From Plectrocnemia conspersa (Eukaryota > Arthropoda > Insecta > Trichoptera > Polycentropodidae): a DNA stretch of 64,000 nucleotides. The position numbers and the translations under genes were made by a program. The notes under the pieces were generated by a model. It worked only from the letters and a program-made list of their open reading frames with translations. It made no database searches and was not told where the DNA came from. The DNA lies in NCBI GenBank assembly GCA_009617715.1, contig VTFK01000299.1, forward strand, positions 248,001-312,000, read 5' to 3'. Below, piece by piece: positions 1 through 12,766 of the stretch (its first letter is position 1; each line of letters starts with the position of its first letter).

Positions 1-2389
1 CGGAATTCTACTCATATGATAATCAATTATTACGATTTCCCAGATACGATAAAAATTTATAAAAAACACTAAGATCCTAGTGGAATTCAAACCTGAATCT
101 TTCAGGTATTAGTCATCGTCATCGACTTGTTGGTTCATTCCTTGACAATTTTCTCGCCCACTATGTCATGCCATTTCAGCTTCAATAGATGATATTGAAA
201 GTCCACTTAACCTATTAGTGGATAATTGAACAATTCGAGGTAAACTCACATAAAATTACATCAAAGAACTGTGTTGTTTTTAATCTAAAATGAAAATATA
301 AAAGTAAACGATAATTAAATTTTAAGAAAATATGTGACAAGAAAATTGTTGCCAATTCCAAAACAATAGCCGAATTATTAGATAATATAATCTGTGTAGT
401 AGATAAATAATGGCATTAGAAAAAAAATCCGTATTTCCCTAGAAATAGCTATTAATAATCACATTGTTTCTATAGAAATACTTATGTCTTACATATTTTT
501 TTCAGCAGATAAGGTTCTTACTGTGATATTAATTAAAATTATGTATATATGTTTAAAATGTCTATAAATTGGTTTAATTCAATCTGATAAAATATTTGTC
601 TATTTTTATTTCTTAGAAATTTCATGACAATTTTATTCGACGATTTAGATTCTGAAGAATAATAGGTTAATATAGTCTTGCGTAAATTCTTAATAGTATT
701 ATCAGTATAAGTATAGCAATGTTATCTTTTAAATTTTTAACGTTATTATTTTCATCGCTTAATTTTGAATGACATAGTTTAAAAAATGAATGTATAGTGT
801 TACTCCACACCTAGCAAGCATGTGTTATTTTTGATCTAATTAGCTAAGCTTTATTTTTTCTTTTCTACATTCATTTTTTAATTACCTGTTTTAAAGCCGC
901 AATGGCAGCAAGCCTTTTGGATCTCAGTTAAGCGATTTGTTTAGTGAAATTTGCATTGCAGAAGCGTTACTTCAAGAAAAAATTCATCTATATGATAAAA
1001 TGCTCCTTTCTTATTCAACATATAATTTAGAGTACCCCATATTTTTGATACATGCTTATTGTCATTTTAATCCATACTTTTTACTATGACCAAATGAAGT
1101 ATAAACTATGTATCTAGTTTAGACCAATATTTAAAAGTACTGATAAATAGATTTTTCTCGACGTCATAATAATTCAATGTATTATTAGATTTAAAACATA
1201 TTAATTGTTAAATAAATATGTTTCGTTAATATTGGCAAATATATAAGCTTAGAGTCAAGATGTATAACTAGGTATCTGACGCTCGCCCTCGTCACCATGT
1301 TTACTTTTAAGATATATAAGTTGAAAAATAAATTGCTTTAATTTTTCTAATATCAGTTATAGTTTATTAACTGTTTTAAAATCAATTATAGTTTTCGAAC
1401 GTTTATTATGTGAAGCAAATACCAAATCAGCTCATTACTGGTCCTCTTTAAGAAAAGTGCTATAAATATAACAAAGATTTGCCAGCTTTATTCTACTAGG
1501 ACAAACTTTTCAAGTACCAAGTTTTGTCTATGTCGTATAATTTAACCGAAACTGAATCTCTAATAATATTTCACTGTAACTTATTTTATTAATTTAAAAA
1601 AATAATACCAATGTATGTACGTAGTTATATTATTTTGACTTTGAACTCATTTTATATTTGTCAAATTGAAGTATTCTCATATATTTTTTTAAATGCACTT
1701 ATACCTAGTGACTATGCAGTTAAATTGCACACCGTAAATCGCAAGCTTTATTGCCTTCCATAATGTAGCTTCCTCTCAATGCTGGCGAAATAAAAAATAC
1801 ATGTGTTACTGACAAGGGCACCTGCTAATGAAACACGAATGCTTACTATTTATTGTTTAAAAAATCAACAATTACGTAAATTCGTATAAACGCGAATAGA
1901 GTGTTAGTTGTAAAACTGACATATTAGTTGCATTAGCTTACTGTTTGCAAGTGGGCCATGCGCTCTGTTGATTGCAATTATTGCTGAACAGGAAACCACT
2001 GTGTTGCATACAAAAATGCATTCGTATTGTCTTTTATTTTATTTATTAAAATTGTGTTGATAATATTTGTAGTTAATTATAGTTAAACGAAGTTTATTTT
2101 ACCAAGCATTAAAATACTTACCTTTAAACTGCTTTCTTTCGTAAATAAAATCGAGAAAATTTTGCTATTAAACAAATAGTTTCCTTAAGGAAAATGCTAA
2201 GACCTAATTGCAATTTTCTTGATAGAAAATGTCTAGGGTTAACTGTTGAATTTTGTTTCTTCGTAGATTTATATTTTATAAACAGAAATATTTTAGTAAA
2301 TTTTACTTATAAATGAAAATGTAAAACAATGATCAAATAATTAATTTCCTATGAATTAAATTATCTAAGAAAGAGGTACAAAGACTTAC
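1..2389. other. AT-rich gene-free stretch
   Basis: No convincing exon, RNA gene or complete mobile element was seen on either strand. Positions 70-125 resemble a segment at 22075-22125: both contain CTTTCAGGTATWAGTCATCG and, read on the minus strand, a TTCGAAT-like B-box. They may be relics of one tRNA-derived SINE, but this is weak. Confidence 0.5.
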
Positions 2390-3115
2390 AATTTTCCAAG
2401 AAGTCTCTATGGCGTTTGATACAAATTTTCCTGAACTTTAAGTTGTATATAAAATTTTTGCTCTCATGGACCTCATGCTTCACATCGCCTCTTTAAAAAA
2501 TCCAAAAATGTGAATATGACTGGGGGCAAGATCTGGCTTGTAAAGTGGATGTTCAAAACACTTAGCTTAACCCCTTAAGTGGATATGTCGTATATATCCG
2601 TCATGACAAAAGTACTTGCAAGGTGGGTATGACGGATATATCCGCATTTTGAAATTTTTAGCAAAACTCAATGGAAACGACGGATATGTCTAATAATCTA
2701 AATACTGGTGTGAAGACTGCAGCAGATCACCACTTTGCGCAGCTCCATGTCTTAAAATATATCACACCAAAAAATAATTTTTTGGTGTGTAAATATCCGC
2801 TAGCAGCAAAAAGTTCGTGTCACTGCGGATCACACTTTCAACAGTGAAGCATAACGTTGAAGGGGTTAAACGAGCATAGTCATGCTGGAACATAAACCTG
2901 TACTCAGAATCAGTCACAAGTCCATATCCTTTTAATTTTCTTGCAAGTCTAAGATCCTTATTAAGGATATCTGCATACGTCACACTGGCACCAATGTCAC
3001 CCCTAGGCACATAGTGCTCCAGAATTACCCCTTGTTCATCCCAAAATAGAGTCAGCACAATCTTTCTCACTACATGTGTATCTCACATATGACTCATCTT
3101 CAAAAATGAGACCAT
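2390..3115 (-). pseudogene. mariner-like transposase relic, split by a MITE
   Basis: This is the decayed catalytic part of a Tc1/mariner transposase, the DDE/D enzyme that moves mariner elements. On the minus strand it reads ...IFEDESYV..., then IVLTLFWDEQGVILEHYVPRG, then FMFQHDYAR, which corresponds to the family's HDNARPH block. Reading stops at 2866, where a 295-bp TTAA-flanked insertion begins. Beyond the insertion the homology resumes in another frame with EHPLYKPDLAPSHIHIFG, matching the family's PPYSPDLAPSD block that carries the last catalytic Asp. The N-terminal DNA-binding domain and both element termini were not found. Stops and frameshifts show it is dead. The family call rests on recalled mariner motifs, not on a search. 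Confidence 0.8.
2571..2865. mobile_element. piggyBac-type MITE with TTAA duplication
   Basis: A 295-bp element is bounded by TTAA at 2567-2570 and 2866-2869. Its ends are CCCCTTAAGTGG and, in reverse complement, CCCCTTCAACG, so it has short imperfect terminal inverted repeats starting CCCCTT. TTAA target duplication with C-rich termini is characteristic of piggyBac-type elements. It has no coding capacity of its own and sits inside a mariner relic, so it inserted later. An internal inverted pair, ACACCAAAAAATAATTTTTTGGTGT, is at about 2763-2787. Confidence 0.75.
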
Positions 3116-3347
3116 TTCGTTAATTGTTACTCGACGGTTATTTATTTATTACTGTTGTCACTACTTAGTGTTTCCGACCTGCACTAACATATTTCAAAAC
3201 ATTTCTTTCACAATAAACATTATTATTTAAAGGGACGCAGCTCCTTTTGTGTGCAAATTATTGTTAACTTTATTGCTTTTTGAACGTTTAAAAATATTAG
3301 ACATGAGATTTTAATTTATATTCAAATATAAATTAATAGCAGTAAAT
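3116..3347. other. no feature seen
   Basis: AT-rich sequence between the mariner relic and the hairpin at 3348. No plus- or minus-strand exon signature was seen. Confidence 0.4.
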
Positions 3348-3385
3348 TTAGGTATTCGATCTGAATTTTCAGATCGAATACCTAA
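3348..3385. repeat. perfect 17-bp-arm hairpin
   Basis: TTAGGTATTCGATCTGA at 3348-3364 is followed by the loop ATTT and then by its exact reverse complement at 3369-3385. It has no T-run or other terminator character and is not inside a recognised gene. Confidence 0.85.
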
Positions 3386-3539
3386 AGAAGAAGCAAAGAA
3401 ATAACGAAAAATCAACAACAGCATCAGCTGATTTATACAAATTTTTGTTTTTATAGATTGTATTATCAGTAATTTGACAACTGGGTTTAATGCAGCAAAA
3501 TAAATAAATAATACATTTAGTTTCATGTGCTTAATCCAA

Positions 3540-3960
3540 AAAGAAAATGTAGAAAAAACAGTTTCCAATCTATCCCGAAAATATTTTTTTAAATATGTCA
3601 TTTCAATAAAATCATATTGAAAGACATTTTCACCTGTAGATATATATTTTTACCAGCGATAATATAAATTATTTGGCAGGTGCTAGTACACTTATATGAT
3701 TTCAACTTTTCTATATGTAGTAATATATACTATATATTTACATACTTATCATTATTTATTTACATCCGATGTATAAATGTTACAGTGAATGTGCATATTT
3801 TGATAAAGTTAAATTTTCATTAGTAAAGGTCTATATATTTTCACCTATAAACATATATTTCTACTAGCGAAAATGCTGCTCTAAAATGTTTATGTAGCTC
3901 AATCTGACAGATGCGAAACGTTCATTTGCTGTTTAAACCCAAACCTAACCTAATAAAAGT
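3540..3960 (+). repeat. dispersed repeat family, copy 1
   Basis: This stretch matches 53665-54085 in the same orientation over about 400 bp. Shared blocks include ATCTATCCCGAAAATATTT, GATATATATTTTTAC, ATATGATTTCAACTTTT, ATTTCTACTAGCGAAAAT and AAACCCAAACCTAAC. Part of the family recurs inverted at 14320-14400. No coding capacity or clear termini were seen, so the class is unassigned. Confidence 0.75.
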
Positions 3961-6900
3961 GATCACTTATACGCACCAATAAGTATCGAGAAAAGCAGTG
4001 GGTTTATAGACAATGGGTTATACCTTAGTTTATATTTTAAGGCGTAAACACATTTTGTGTGTTCAAAAAGCAATGCAATTGGCCTGCAAACATCCTCATC
4101 TGCGATTCGCCAGAGCATTATATGGCATATGGCATTCCTGTAATATGTGACGGATCTTATACAGATCAATACTCCATTTTAGTGCGTGTTGCTAGTGCGG
4201 CTAATATTTTAAGCTACTACTGAACCTTCATTATAATTGCTTGATTCTTAGTGCTATACGCAGACCACTATTCAAACTGTATATATGATATATATAATAA
4301 CATTCTTGCTAATTTACAGAAATATTGAATTGAAATTTAAAAAAATGATTATTATATTTTACGTGATAGTTATCTCCACTGATAATTACACATCAATTTA
4401 TCAAATTTTCTTCCATTACCTTCAAAAATTAGTCTCGTATTTTTCTTAAATGCCATTTTTATTGCCTTAACATACTTATTTATATATTTTTTTAAGACTA
4501 ATGCATATTTTTGAGGCTAATGCAGTCATAACATCAATATCTATTATATGCATATGAAATTGAATGCCACATTTGTTTCTGATTACTTTAATAAAATAAT
4601 TCATCAAAATGTTAATAAAAAACAGTTCAAAAAACGCGTAGTTTCTTAGACATATCATTACGATTTTCGTTATAAATTTAATATAAAATAATATTAAATA
4701 CTTATAGGTTTTTGTATACAATCAGTTTTTACGCAATTGTTAACAATATATATTTTTTTAAATAATTACCAAGCGTTTCGGTTCGACAATTTTTCCTCTT
4801 TGAGTCATGTTTTCAAGCATTGTCATTATGGTTTAATCCAATTTCTAAGGTATTATTTACGCCATTGAATATTCAAGGTCTAAGTAAATTAAACTGACGA
4901 TAAGTAAAAATAGTATATCTAAAACAAATTAACCAAATTGATCGCGCGTTTCAAAAATATTCCATTACTTAGTTTATAATAATGATCCTGAATCGTATAT
5001 TTTTTATTACGATTTCATCAAGCTAATAAATTTTTGCTATATTATTATTACAGTCATTTATAAAAGCAAAGTGCATTATTCTCTGAATTGAGGTTACCGT
5101 TTTCCCGCTATAAATGATTCTTATCATGTTTGGATTTATTGTTTAAAAATGAGAGCAAAAATTGTCTATACGTATAAATAAATAATAATATAATCACATA
5201 TGATATTATAATTTAAAAACTAAATAAAATCCGTTTTGTTAAAGCTTTATGATTATATTATATTGTATAATATTGATAGAAAATAAATTTTGCTATTGAA
5301 TAATATTTATTTTTATATTTAATGTGGCGATATTACAATAATAATAAAAAATAGTATAAATGGATTTTTTTACTTGTTAATAATTTTATTAAAATATGCA
5401 AAAATGGATTTTTTTTGGTCGTCATCGACATCAGTATTTAATTGACATAAAATATGTTATTACGTGTATTAACTGGTATCAATTCGTAGACAATTTGGAA
5501 GCTTGCCATGTCACTCGAAAGATACAGAAACAAAAACACAAATAATGTCATATACACATTTTTCCCTATAAAATATATCTTATTTACAAACATAAATATT
5601 TACTGCGAAAATCTGTTGACAGAGTAAATTGTTTATTTTTTTATATAATTCATAAGAACAAATTTTGAGATTAGAAATAGTTTAGAATATCTTATAATAA
5701 TAAGTTTAATTGAAATATATATTATTTAGTACAAAGTCGAAAGTTTATATATAATAGAATTATATTTTGAAGTAACTTTTGTATAATTTTCATTAAAATT
5801 ATTTTTTTACCGAATTTCTCTAAAGATCCAATGCTCCATAAATTGTGATCGCTCTCAGGCGCCTTTTGATTTCGTCAAAAGAAGACTCATGGTCACAGAG
5901 TAAAGTATCGCGAAATGACTCACAAAGTCATGAACGCGATAGTTAAATTATTATATTACAAAACGAAACTTGAATGCCATTGTAATTTTTAGAAAACGCA
6001 TTGTCATATCATTCGCGACCTTTGCACGTCGCAATACTTTGCTCCATTTCCTTCAACCACGCATCCCTTTGTTTCCAGAATAGATTACCTCTTATCAACA
6101 CTATGGTGTCATGAAATGTCATACTGGGCATCGTGCAATGGTCACATGCGAATAATATGATAATGGTTAACTGATATACAAATCGTATAATATATATTGC
6201 GCAGTTTGTAAATGTTACTTGCAAAGAGATCGCGTGTAGAATTTAAGGTAGATTCGAAAGATAAGAAAATATTGCAACTGGCGACTCAGGAAAACGAGTT
6301 AAACGTCAGTATACGTTAGTGCTAATTTTATATTTAAATATTCTATAATTGTGATTTAGCATTCAAATTAAAATAGTAAACAAAAGTTGTGCCAATTCCA
6401 ATATAAATGCGTTTTCTTGTTATTTTTGCTTGTTTATAAAAAGCTTAAAAATATCTCCGTTCCGAAGAGATTGTCTCTCTTCATCATCGGAACCTAAGTG
6501 ATCTGAAAGGCCAACGAATAATCGAGACCGTGGAAAACCAGCATATGCCCAATGAGTGTAAACTTTATAGGATAAACAATATAAGACATACGAATGTCTT
6601 ATCACACGTTTTAAAATGTAAACTAGTCATTGCAAAATATTCTACCTTTTTTATATTGAAAAATAAACTAGAATCGATGCTTCCCTGATTGTGATATGAT
6701 ATAAAATATGTATTAAATATCAGTCAAAAAAACTGACACTGTTCAGTTATTTAGAAGCTATTAATGTAAATTATTATTCAATTCGCAATGTTTGAATCTC
6801 GTACAATTTAAAGATATGAGGGCATGCTGACCGCATGCTCTTATCTCTCACTCACTCTCGTCACTTAACACGCGAGCGATCAAGAGGGTAAGTATCTCAC

Positions 6901-7586
6901 CGCCCACGCCTGCTATGCATGTATGTAAATACATATAATATGACAAAAAAAATGATTTATTATTATTTTATTAATTTATTTATAAAATATTGCTAATTAA
7001 TAACATACATATAAAATAGAACATTAACATTAACAGAATAAAAAATACATAATTCTTAATGTATGAAGGTGTTTCTTTATTCTAATATAATATTCCCCTG
7101 GCCGTACTCATTTTAAATTATCTCTATTTCTAGTATTAAATCTATGTACATCCATACTTTTTATTACATACTAAAATGGTAGCTTTTAATTTTTAAATTA
7201 AAAAATTTAAGCACGCACTACCTTTGCTTTATGTAGAAAAAAATCGCTTAGATTAGTTTACCTCAAGATTGTAGTAAGATTATATGCAATATTAAAATTA
7301 TTGTTTTCCTCTTTTAAAAGTATATTTTTACTTAATCTTTTTTGTATTATTTATTAAAGTGTATCATAAATAGCTTGATTTTCCTCTTCAAATTATATTT
7401 CTACGAAATAGTACGAAATACTTTGTTTTTGCATTTTACTGGATATATCGATAGTGTGTTACATGTTTTTTTTTTATTATTTTCAATTATATTTATCGCT
7501 TTGTATACATATAAATGTATATTATATTATCCGAAATAATCAAAATGAGGAAAAAATAAATATTTATATGAATATTTATGTTTTTT
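3961..7586. other. AT-rich gene-free stretch
   Basis: No supported gene. Two short minus-strand frames (6009-6224, 6420-6605) have no recognisable domain. A GC-richer patch at 6815-6920 ends in GAGGGTAAGTATC, but its sequence resembles the interior of the MITE at 60997-61202, so it is probably repeat-derived rather than an exon. Confidence 0.4.
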
Positions 7587-7737
7587 TTAATCTCCAATTG
7601 GAAAACCTTGCTCGTTGACTTTGATCACGTTAAGGTCAGAGAACCTACACCTTACAAACTGGCCACATACCCTTCTTGATATTTTTAGTTTACAAACAGG
7701 TCTGTGGTGATTCTCGAATCGCAAGATATGTGAATAC
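7587..7737 (-). other. exon-like open segment, unidentified
   Basis: On the minus strand an acceptor-like TACTTAG precedes an open frame of 49 codons ending in TAA at 7587-7589. It contains ...HILRFENHHRPVCK... and ...SDLNVIKVNEQGFPIGD. It is richer in GC and in charged and Cys residues than neighbouring chance frames, and it begins at the acceptor in phase 2 with no ATG. It could be the terminal exon of an unrecognised minus-strand gene or a transposon relic. I do not recognise the protein. Confidence 0.3.
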
Positions 7738-9439
7738 CTAAGTATGAACAATTCATTATTATATTGGATATGCTTCGTTTTATTTATTTAATAAAATAAA
7801 ACAATATATGTATTTACAAATAAAATGATACGTGTTTCGCATTTCCATTGTAAATATATTTTTTAAATATATTTTTTGGCAACTTAATATAATTATATAA
7901 ATTATATCAACCTTAAAAACTAACTTGATAATATTACACTATTATATCGTATCAATTAAATTTAATGGATATTTAATTTATTTATTATACTCGAAGTATC
8001 TATGTACTTGTTTCTTAGTGTTATTTACGCAATGTCTACGAATTCGCCATTAGAGGAACAACATGCCAATTGCACCATTAAATTTTCGCAATACCCATAT
8101 TGATTTCATACGTATTGATTGTGAGTATTATTATACGCGAAATCGAATCATATTTTACAAAATATCATTAAACTAAACTATAATTGTGACCTTCTCGAAC
8201 AAAAATCATTAACTACGAATTTGTTTTTTTATCATTACAAATCAGTAACTGTGAGCAGATTTGCATAACAATGATAAAAAAACGTGAAATTTGCGATTTA
8301 AAACAATGTTTTTTGTATGTGTAATTTAAATACTTATTTGAGTCGCACGAGTGTATACAGAGATTATAGTAATATCATAAGCGTATGTTTTTTTTTTGTG
8401 ATGTTTATACAGATAGCTAATCTGAGTTGTAGTTACCCAAATGTTACTAAAAATGACTAAGACTAATGACTAATGTTTGCTATTTAAAATAACATTTCTT
8501 CAAAGATAACGTTATGTATTATAGATAAAAATATGCGTATCGAAATTGGAAAATTAACTAAATAGTCATGGAATACTATTACCTACTATATTTTAATTTT
8601 TAATTAGATACAGTTTACACAATTTCGATATATGTGTAATGTTTAGATATAATCTGATATTTTATAATAAATATTGTGTCAATATATCATTTTTCCTTAT
8701 TCCTAACTTAGAATTTGATTAGTGTTAATATGGTTCAATTATAATTGATATTAAAATATAATTAGCATATTTTTTAATAAATTAAATAATTTATTTATAA
8801 CAAAATACATATCAACCAAGGTTACACTACAGGTTATCTACAGTATCTTGTCATTAAATTGCGAATACTTGTTTCTGTTTTTGTTGAAATTTTTTGCCCT
8901 TTTAACTACATGTGTTTTTTTTATAATATGATTTTTTTTTTAACTCAGTTTTTTAAGTATTGGGAATTTAATTAATAATAGATACTATACATTTAACGTA
9001 TTTATTCAATTTAAATTCAATAATTTACATTAGTTTTGAATACATTTTATTTACATGCATATATATAATTAGCTGAAATTGTAATAACTAAGCTGTATTT
9101 CTTATATAATAATTATTTTTTACCGAAAAATTATATGTAATAGCGTATTTTGGCAATTTTTTTAAAATCTTATTGTATCCTTGTGTATTATTTAATGACA
9201 AGTTTTGTTAGAAAAATAATATAACAAACAATGAAAACTTATAAAAAACTTTGAATACGTATGTATATGATTATTTCATTCTCAAACTATCCGACAAACT
9301 GACCGTATTTGCTGAGTAATATGTGCATTTATTAAATTAGCTTAGCTCTGGATTGGTTATTGTATTACTTTATAAAATAATGCGAGTTTCATCTTATTTT
9401 TATTATTATTATTTTCGTATAATTATTATATTATAAACT
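7738..9439. other. AT-rich gene-free stretch
   Basis: Very AT-rich with long T and A runs. No exon, RNA gene or element termini recognised. Confidence 0.4.
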
Positions 9440-9574
9440 TTAGATTTTCGTAACCTTGTCTGCATCTGAAAAATCTAGTCGTTTTCGAAGACCAGGGCGT
9501 AAAGAGAGAAGCGGTTGCTTCTTCCGTCTTCTCGGTGTGTCGGTTAGCAGTTGGTGTAGCTCAACATGGTGCAT
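9440..9574 (-). CDS. candidate small ORF (44 codons), unidentified
   Basis: A minus-strand frame starts at ATG (9572-9574) and stops at TAA (9440-9442). It begins MHHVELHQLLTDTPRRRKKQ and ends RKRLDFSDADKVTKI. It is basic, with an RRRKK cluster that could bind nucleic acid or direct nuclear import, and it sits in a roughly 50% GC island within very AT-rich DNA. The frame stays open upstream of the ATG for five more codons, so it may be the 3' exon of something larger. No family was recognised; a transposon or processed-gene origin is possible. Confidence 0.3.
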   Translation of the reverse strand: MHHVELHQLLTDTPRRRKKQPLLSLRPGLRKRLDFSDADKVTKI

Positions 9575-9720
9575 GATATGAGGTAGTAGTTCTTAATGTA
9601 GTGCTGATAGATACAAATTGCGAATGGAAGTGAAGAATTAGCGCTATTAAACGCTTGGTATGCTTGTTGGTAGGTTTATTGTATGCCCACTTTCGTCTCG
9701 AAATTTTGGTGTTTTTAACT

Positions 9721-9857
9721 TTGCATAAAAGTTAAAAACTTGGCAACCTTGCGCTTGTCATTTCGCATTCAAACTGTTTGTCAATGTATTACATTTTGTT
9801 TGCACGTGGAAAGGCACCGTACGTACAGCATAACAAAAGTTTCATCATAAATATTAA
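9721..9857 (+). repeat. direct repeat, copy 1 (with 10008-10150)
   Basis: About 135 bp repeated 290 bp downstream with scattered mismatches. Shared blocks include TTTGTCAATGTATTACATTT, GTGGAAAGGCAC and GTACGTACAGCATAACAAA. It probably belongs to the hAT-like relic that follows copy 2. Confidence 0.8.
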
Positions 9858-10007
9858 TTTTGTTTATTGTGTTTTTAACGCGAAATATGCGAAGTTTTTC
9901 TCATGGTTTATGCGTCAATTACAATAAAAACTTTGTTCCTGCCCATGGCCTAGTCCAAGGATTCCTAAACTATGGGTTGCATCTATTTTATAATTGGAAC
10001 ATTTACG

Positions 10008-10150
10008 TTGCATGAAGGTTAAAATTTGGCAACCTTGCACTTGTCATTTCGTATTCAACCTGTTTGTCAATGTATTACATTTTGTGTGCAAGTGGAAAGG
10101 CACAGTACGTACAGCATAACAAAGTGCTCGTCGTAAATACTAATGAAGCA
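10008..10150 (+). repeat. direct repeat, copy 2
   Basis: Second copy of the unit at 9721-9857. It runs directly into the hAT-like coding relic, so the two units may be a partial tandem duplication of one transposon. Confidence 0.8.
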
Positions 10151-10258
10151 GGCTTTCCAACATTAGTTTTCCTGAAAAATAAATACAGAAACCGATTGAA
10201 AGACGAACCGGATTTAAGAATGAAATTATCATATTTTTCTCCAAACCTACGGTTTTAG
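10133..10258 (+). pseudogene. hAT-like transposase C-terminal relic
   Basis: The frame ends ...FLKNKYRNRLKDEPDLRMKL...FSPNLRF and stops at 10258. This resembles the C-terminal block of hAT-derived transposases of the ZBED5/FAM200 type, which carry K.KYRNRL..E.DLR..L near the end. Only about 40 codons are present, with no dimerisation or catalytic region, so it is a fragment. The identification is from recalled motif similarity. Confidence 0.55.
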
Positions 10259-12766
10259 TTAGCATGAAACAGCATCCCTATTTTGCATTATTAAATTATT
10301 TGATCTTTGTTTGTATGAGTAAATGTTATTGTATAAAATATATATTTTATTTTACATTTTTTTACTTTAAAACTGTGCGATTGCAATGCATATTTACATT
10401 ATTGATTTGAAAATATGACTGAAAATAGAGTAACACCTGAATAAGCTACCTTGAAACACATCTCTAAGCGTCATAACAATGGTCTATTTACAATATAATG
10501 TGTATGAATTTTTAAACAGATAAAACGTTATGTATGGGTGAATTATCTTAAATTTATTTTCCCCATTATATAAATATATATATATATATTTAATTTTGTC
10601 AATGTATAATTTAGACCTTGACACATTTACATAGCATGTGCACATTATCAATTGCAATTAGAGCTATCGATGCTTTTGTAAAAACGTTCCGTTATCGAAC
10701 TTTAACGTGTCACCATTTTAATCGGCTGGTATTTATTGGGTTAAACATGAATAGTATAATATATGGAATGTAATTAATGATAAAATTAAGCTATCGTAGA
10801 ATGGGTCACGTTATCGCTGTTTTGTCCACAGTGATAACCTGATAGCTCGTTCGTTTTATAGGTCAAATTTAACTAAGAAATAATTCAGTTTTACAGTTAA
10901 GGCATATTACCGATTTATCATTGTAAGAAATATCAATTCAAGTTCTTCGGATTTTGCTTGTTGGATATTGAAGCGATCGTTTCAATAACCGTTGCATTTA
11001 TTGCAGTTACAAAAGCGCATCGTTCTCAGCAGACATAATTTACTAAATACCAATAGGTGTCGAGAAACTTTTGATACTATTTTATTATACGGGTGCCACT
11101 AGTTTTAATAGTTTAAACCTATATTGTTTGAGTTCCAATTTAGTAATTGTTGGTTAAACGATAATACAGAATTAATTAGTACGAATAAATATTGTTACAG
11201 TATTTTAACGAATTTGCCAATGTTGCAAAGTAATCATAAAATATGTATAAGCTTGCACCTATGTTCATTGCATTGTTAGAACAATGGTTCGAATATGTAA
11301 TAAGTTTGGTTAGCTATGACTAACTACGTTTCACTCCTCAGTAAACGACATTTATTGCGAATACGTTATTTATTGTATTATAATGATTATTCTGTGTGTC
11401 TTTAGAATAAAAGTGTGATACAAACAACAACCACATTCTCGGACGAAACGTAGAACTGGATAAATAAAGGTCAGTTACTCGGGAAATTCGCAAGGGCATC
11501 TTCTCAATTTCCTACGATCGCGTAAGACGAGTTCAACATACCTATTGAACCCTTTTGAACTTAAATTAATAATTCTACTGCGTGCTTGAACATATTCATA
11601 TTACATTTAAATTAACTGAATGTTTGTTTCAAATGGGTAGTTTTTAATTAACAATATTAATTAAATGCGTATTTAAGAATTAGTTTAATTTAAGAGTTGT
11701 GATAAAGAATTATTGCTAAAATTGTATATTTTTAAATTTTACTATCAAGTTACAACAATAAAATATATCACATTCACTTTAACCGTGTGATAGTTCATCA
11801 TGTACCTTTAAATGCAATTTATAATTTAAGTAAAATTTGACAGTTTATATTTATCAAGTATAATTCTAAAGCTTTGGAATTAAAGTATAAGTTATAAAAT
11901 ATGTTTTTAGTATATGCTATTATTATTTTATTGCCTTTAGATGTTAACTAAATTAAATTGAAACATTTTATTGTGATAATCAAATTAAAAATAATACTAT
12001 TTTTATTCGTTTAAAAGTCTTAAATTACGAATAAAATAATATAATTTTCACTTATATTATATCAAAGCTATTTAACCTATGAGCCTGTACTGACTTATCG
12101 GCCATGCCGTTTTTTTTATAGATGCCAAATTTATTTATATTACAAATTATTATTAAATTCGCAATAATATTTGAATCACAGTCATATCTGAAAATCCGGT
12201 TGATTTTGGATTTAGCTGGATCACAGTTGACGAGAAGTGGGAAGCGGCTGCTCTCTGTGTGTCTCAAGTCGATAGTATCTAATGTCTGTGAAAGTGAAAG
12301 TGTCTGTTATGTTCGCGCTTATATACGCTGATCGAATAGAGGAGTTTATTTTGCTTTGCCTAGTCTTGACGTTGGACCATTTGCGACGATTTTGGGGTGG
12401 AATTTGATTTATTATTTTCTGCTGTCCTTATAAAAAAACACTGTAATGGGGCACTTGTAATTCCGAGTAGCGCATTAGAGATATTTGTCAGGGTCTTTTT
12501 ATGCTTCATTTGGACATGCATTTACTTAATTACAGTAAATCACTTGTTAACGTTAATTGCGCTGGAAAGAAAATGCGACGATGGTCTACTATTCTTAATA
12601 TTTGTTTTGAGCATGCTGCTATTTGTGCACGTGTATAAGAGCAAAAATACTACTTTTGCTTTTTTATGTAATTATAAATGTATTTATCATATTTCTGTTT
12701 TGAAAAAAGGTAACATTTTTTTCAAGCTACGAAAATAATTTTAAATATCAAAATATAAGATCTATA
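10259..12766. other. AT-rich gene-free stretch
   Basis: Contains a short TA microsatellite near 10569-10590. A plus-strand frame of 113 codons at 12397-12738 is hydrophobic and low in complexity, with no recognisable motif, and is best read as chance. No gene was supported. Confidence 0.4.

Noticed and set aside
70..125. tRNA gene on the minus strand
   Set aside because: Only a B-box-like sequence and a fragment of an anticodon arm are visible; no cloverleaf can be drawn. The same holds for 22075-22125.
2762..3070. 102-codon minus-strand ORF as a gene
   Set aside because: Its first two thirds are mariner transposase and the rest is read into the inserted MITE, so it is a chimeric chance frame.
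6815..6920. GC-rich patch ending in GAGG|GTAAGTATC as an alternative ABCG first exon
   Set aside because: Its sequence resembles the interior of the MITE at 60997-61202, and no acceptor or transcript logic ties it to the transporter.
12397..12738. 113-codon hydrophobic plus-strand ORF
   Set aside because: AT-rich DNA readily gives Leu/Ile/Phe-rich open frames. There is no motif, no partner exons, and composition is the same as the flanks.
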